Shown here: piece by piece, positions 59,600-64,000 of the stretch | Position numbering within the stretch: position 1 is the first letter of the stretch | Layout of the letters: each line of letters begins with the position of its first letter | DNA from: Caenorhabditis elegans | Lineage: Eukaryota > Nematoda > Chromadorea > Rhabditida > Rhabditidae | Length of the DNA stretch: 64,000 bases | Direction: 5' to 3' | Assembly: GCF_000002985.6 (NCBI RefSeq) | Contig: NC_003282.8 | Coordinates: 10,664,001 to 10,728,000 of the forward strand | The notes under the pieces: model-generated | What the model saw: only the letters and a program-made list of their open reading frames with translations | Databases searched by the model: none | Told to the model about the DNA's origin: nothing | Made by a program: the position numbers and the translations under genes

Positions 59600-59735
59600 A
59601 GCCTGCCTCGAGTCTACACGTATGCCTACTGTAAAAGTACACCTGAAAAATTGTTGTAAATTCCATCACAGTTTGGGAAGCCAGAAAATTTCGAGACACT
59701 GCAAGCCGGCTTGAGGCAGGCTTGAAGACGTGCTT
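59600..59735. repeat. GCCTGCC/GGCAGGC inverted patch
   Basis: CAGCCTGCCTCGAGTCTACACG (about 59599) faces CCGGCTTGAGGCAGGCTTGAAGACGTGC (about 59706). The two halves pair in inverted orientation, about 90 bp apart. Confidence 0.65.
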
Positions 59736-62700
59736 GTCTAACACGGAAGCCCAAACTTTATACATTCTGAAATATTAAAGCTATTTTGCGTAATGTCTAT
59801 CAAGAACCTCGCAGCATTGACATTTTGGACGCACGATGCTCATACCGCCAACCAAATCGGGTGCAATGCGCGTATGACTACTCTTCAATCGCGATGTGCC
59901 CATTATGTCCACTGATGAATTATGCACAGATATATATCACTTCGAGAATTAGCTATGAATTGTAGAGATGAAAGTTTAGAAATATCGTTTTATATTTCTA
60001 CAGATCCATTCTAGGGTTTCTGCTTTTTTTTGACTGGTACTTTTGACTGTGATACAATTTTTATTGACGTTTTATAAAGAGACCGTTCTCTTTATTCATT
60101 TTCCTGTTCTGCATGAACTACACGGAAGGTCAAAAATGGTCATTTTTGCTCTTTTCAAAAGCTTCCCAACACCATTTGAACAGTGAAATTTTAGGAAAAG
60201 TGAAGCAGGTGATAGAAGACTTAGACGTCATAGGTCATAGATGTTTGGTCCAGAATAATTAACTGGAAGAAATCCCACTCAATTTCCACTGAAGAGCAAG
60301 AGATGTTTCGTCATTAATCCGTGTTCCAGAAAACTGAATTCGCTCTGAAAATAATACGTTTCAACATGGGCTGGTACTGACTAACAATGATACGGATTAA
60401 AGGAAACAAGTGTGAAGTCACACGAGCAGAGTTTTGCTAATGTGCAAACAAGTGTATTAGTCAGAATATCAAAAAGAGTATATTTTCTTAGATCAGAAGT
60501 CTAACACATTTTTGAATTTTTGTTACTTTGTACTGGAAGGAGGTATTAAAAAAGGATTTTTGGTACAATTTTCATCAAGGTTTTGTTGATTAGAAAACTC
60601 ACAATCTTCTGATTGCTAAATAAATACAAACAGGTATTTATAAGTTCAATTATAATTGTTACAACTCCGTGCAAGTGTACCTATTTTATGTCACTAAAAA
60701 ATCGACAATCTGAAACTTCCAACTCATTTCTGTAACTAGAAAACATAGATATTTATTAAAACTTGAATTTTATTTCAAATTTAAATGAAACAGTCTTACA
60801 TTAAACTACATGCAACCGTCGATGTTTGAAAATATTCAAAACAGGGATATACTGAAGAGAAACCTTAGTTCGGATGAAGTTAAAATGTTGAAAATAAGTG
60901 ACGCAAGGACATATGGATTTATAACACAAAATTTTACAAAAAGATCACAAAGCACTTATTGTATAAATTACCAGTTGCCTATTCAGGCACCGAAATTTCT
61001 TCCTTGTGAACACTTTTTTTGAACCAATTTAATTTGTCTTGAGAAATGAGTACGTTTATGTACACTGGACATGTACCAACACTTAAGTTCTCGTGTGCAG
61101 GTAGAAAAGCACGCCTGAATACGTGCCTAATGGATGTCCGATTTGACTACCGTAATCCTTGTTTACCATCATGATGAGAGTTCGTCAAGTTTGCTGTTCT
61201 CTGGCTAACCCCATTCCGGTAAATTAGCAGACCATTCAAAACGGTGTCCCGACCTGTCTTTTGCATAGTTTTTTTTCAGTTAGTTTCATGATCACTTCAA
61301 AGATTGTTACACCCTGTACGTGCCGGGGTCCAATGCCATGTGATGATACTAAAGAGGTTATCTTTATGTTTCTACCCCCTTCTCTCTTCCTATTCTAATT
61401 ATTTCCTGTTTGAGACTACGGCGGGATTCCCCCTCTCAACTGTCTCCCGATCAAAATGACTCATTCCAAAAATGCGTTTGGAATTTTTCTTTAACAGAAT
61501 ATTTATTAAGAATCTTAGATGACGTGATGCCCGAACATCTACCATTCAGTTCATTTTTGCCACGAATCAGCTGTGATCTAGTCTGTTTGAAAATAAAGGA
61601 ATTCATCAGTGCAGCCAGCAGCCCTTGGCAATCTGATCGTGGATTGCTTGTTGTTAAATATTCCAAAAGTATGAACGCCTGCTTCTTCCGTTCCTAACTT
61701 CTCCTCCAAATTGCTCACTTGGCAGCCGATAGGACGCGAAGACAGTGAGTGAAAAGGCGAGGTAAAGGCGCCCCAGGGAACCCTAGGCTGAATAGAACGT
61801 TCACTATAGATACATGGATGATCTATGCCTCAAGAGGAATTACAAAAAATTCTGCTTTCTTGATCCTTTGATACCCATCAGATTCTATTTTCTTTCAAAG
61901 ATTGAAAGCATACAATTCTTCAAGTGTGAAAAGTTCACATTCTCTTTTAGAAGGGTAAACTTTAAAATAATCCTGCTAGAATATTTTCACTGAAAATAAA
62001 AACGTGCTCAAAATAGTTGGGACATGTCCCTCTCTTTCTGAATTATTGTGTGTTGTTGTGGCTGCAAGGGAATACTAAATCGAGAAGTTCAAATGGCGTG
62101 AAATCGGCAGTTTCTTCGTTTCTTACACTTTCCGCCCTCGCAAAAAAGAAAGTGGCTCACAACAATGGGATCGAGTGACCACTTAATTTTAGACCCGGAT
62201 GTTTATAACGGTGAAGACTTTTCGAAGGTTCCGTGAAAAGTGGCATTTCTATTTCTGCAAATAAGGGGTCATCCCTCTCTCACGCATCTTTACGTCATCA
62301 ACTTGAAATGGCAAATAAGCTTTCAGCAGAAAGTTTGTGGAGCAATACACCTTCTTCTTTTTTTGACTTTTGAAGTTTCAAATTCAAGGGCAGATGAAAT
62401 CTTGAACATGCTAGTCATCCCATGTGATATCATCCAAAATTTCAGCAACAACAAAACGAGTATTTTTGCAAAAAAATTTCAAAGATCTTGCAGATGAAAA
62501 AAATCTCTACAATGTTGAAAGTCAACAATGTCTACAAAAAAATCTACAATGTCGATGAGATTCGACATTATTACTTTGTGGCTCAAGAAAACATTTCCCC
62601 CCGCAACACCTTGGTTTTTCATATCTGATTCTCTAGAAAATGCTGAAAAATATAGGTCAACCCTCACGCATCTGGCATTTTCATTTCAGACATTTTCTGA

Positions 62701-64000
62701 ACCTAAACTCAAAGCCTAAACTCAGGCACGTTCTCTTTTGGTTTTCTAATTTTTTGCGAAACATATAATGCTAGGAACAAAGAACATTGTAAAATGATAA
62801 CATTTTGGAAGTTTTTTAGTTCAAAACTAAACCTATATCTCTAGTTTAGACTCTCAAACTTTTCGAGATTTTTGTTTCACTCAGACTACCAACTTTTGCA
62901 GATTTTATTTGTCTTCTTCGATTATATTTTTTGAAATGAAATTCAGCTGCTTTACCAGTTGACATTTCTATTTTCAGCCGGCAGAGTACTCCTGATCCGA
63001 AGCTTTTTCTTCTCGAGCAACCCGTGGAGCAGAGGATTAGTGCAGCTTGCAGCATTTTTTTTTGTAATTTATTTCAGTTGTCTGTGTTTGCGCCAAGTTC
63101 TATGACAATGAATGACGTCGTATTGTGAATGAAATCACATTTTGGAGCAATCTTAATTTTATTGGGAGTCGTGAAAATAAAGAATAACGAAATAAAGAAT
63201 AAAAAACATTTCCTTGAACCAAACCTATCTTTATCCGAAACGAGTCTGCCGAGAGTTGTTGTTGTTTGTAGGAAATAGAAATGGAAAAAGTGCTAAGGAT
63301 TACATGAGTGAAAATCCTAATGATGTGCGAGTAGAAAAGGACAATAAGACATTGGTGACGTGGCTAGACACATTCTGAATCTATCGAAATTATAAATTCA
63401 GAGTTGGAACTGATTACTTGAAGTTGGCGATTGACGTTGATGGCGGAAGAAAAACAGGTGTAAACTTTTCATGAAGTTGCAAATATGAACTCTGACGACG
63501 ATTTGATTTCCGATATTCTGATTTTTTTTGATAGACCTACTCTGGAAATGATCTGAACCTCCATTAGTATTGCTTCACAACTTTTTGCCAACTGACATTT
63601 TTGATAGATACGAAGACAGCCAGGACAGGAACTTCCACCGCTGAGCAATGGGGTGCGTTTTCGAGTCGTGATTAGGGCATTGCGAGTGCACAGTGTCAGC
63701 TTTCACTTTTGAAATTCAACTTCCTGATCCATGGTTCCTAGCCCGTAACTATTTCGCCACCAAAAAAAACTTTGGTCTTCGCAGTTCGCATTCACCTTCG
63801 GGCTAGTTGTTTGGAAATCGTTTTCGGTGAAGTGGTGGTGTCCAACCCCATCAAAATGACATAACCCCTCGAATCCATTCAAGAGGTTCAATACGTCATA
63901 ATGTCTTGTTTCGAACGATCATGAAGTGGCGCGTCCGTCTGACAACGGTTACTAGAGTATCACAAGTTCGCTCTATTGGGAATGAACCGAGAAAAGTACT
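59736..64000. other. Gene-poor right end of the window
   Basis: About 4.3 kb without a coding model I can support. A moderately GC-rich stretch at 61730-61800 (GGCGAGGTAAAGGCGCCCC) and another at 63640-63950 could be regulatory for a gene to the right. No tRNA, rRNA or transposase seen. Confidence 0.5.

Overview
The window is nematode nuclear DNA and almost certainly Caenorhabditis elegans, probably chromosome IV (the clone neighbourhood I recall as K08C7 / R102 / ZC168; this is memory, not a search). The reasons are AT-rich intergenic DNA, many introns of about 45-60 bp ending in TTTTCAG, acceptor-like TTTCAG sites just 5' of start codons (candidate SL1 trans-splice sites), and recognisable genes: a 15-LE/5-LG laminin alpha (epi-1), a flavin monooxygenase (fmo-2), an Na+/Ca2+ exchanger (ncx-3), a globin and an L-threonine aldolase. 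I rebuilt gene models by hand from splice sites and phase; every multi-exon model below closes in frame unless stated.

Layout. 1-138: last exon of an upstream membrane-tailed gene, probably the FMO neighbour fmo-1. 436-1647: F-box gene (+). 2833-15202: epi-1 (+), 16 coding exons, 3706 aa. 15734-16475: small charged nuclear-type protein (-), convergent with epi-1. 17771-18182: 19-bp minisatellite. 18552-20326: fmo-2 (+), preceded by a promoter with a CACGTG box and repeated TTGAACAGTTT elements. 20467-21843: secreted nematode protein of unknown function (-). 22589-23045 and 23648-24074: tandem paralogous SnoaL/DUF4440-like genes (+) with conserved promoters and 3' UTRs. 25616-26195: transthyretin-like secreted protein (-). 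26494-27669: unknown protein (+). 28085-30100: threonine aldolase (-). 30487-31075: dispersed repeats. 31470-33068: coiled-coil protein (-). 34461-35576: small secreted Cys/Gly/Pro-rich protein (-). 35899-37363: four-TM protein (-). 39137-43254: multi-exon RING-like protein (+) whose 5' end is ambiguous. 43581-45299: large fold-back element with a 0.64-kb insertion in one arm. 46060-47792: globin (-). 52656-57519: ncx-3 (+). 57520-64000: no convincing gene.

Most genes have independent functions (extracellular matrix, xenobiotic/hypoxia metabolism, amino-acid metabolism, ion exchange, oxygen binding). Nothing indicates an operon or a single pathway. The features most worth a second look are two probable GC-AG introns (in the nuclear-protein gene and in ncx-3), a perfect 40-bp palindrome abutting a 14-bp palindrome, the asymmetric 1.7-kb fold-back element carrying an exon-like insert, an 18-bp G tract, the reading-frame choice at the 5' end of the RING-like gene, and the duplicated promoter/3' UTR modules of the DUF4440 pair.
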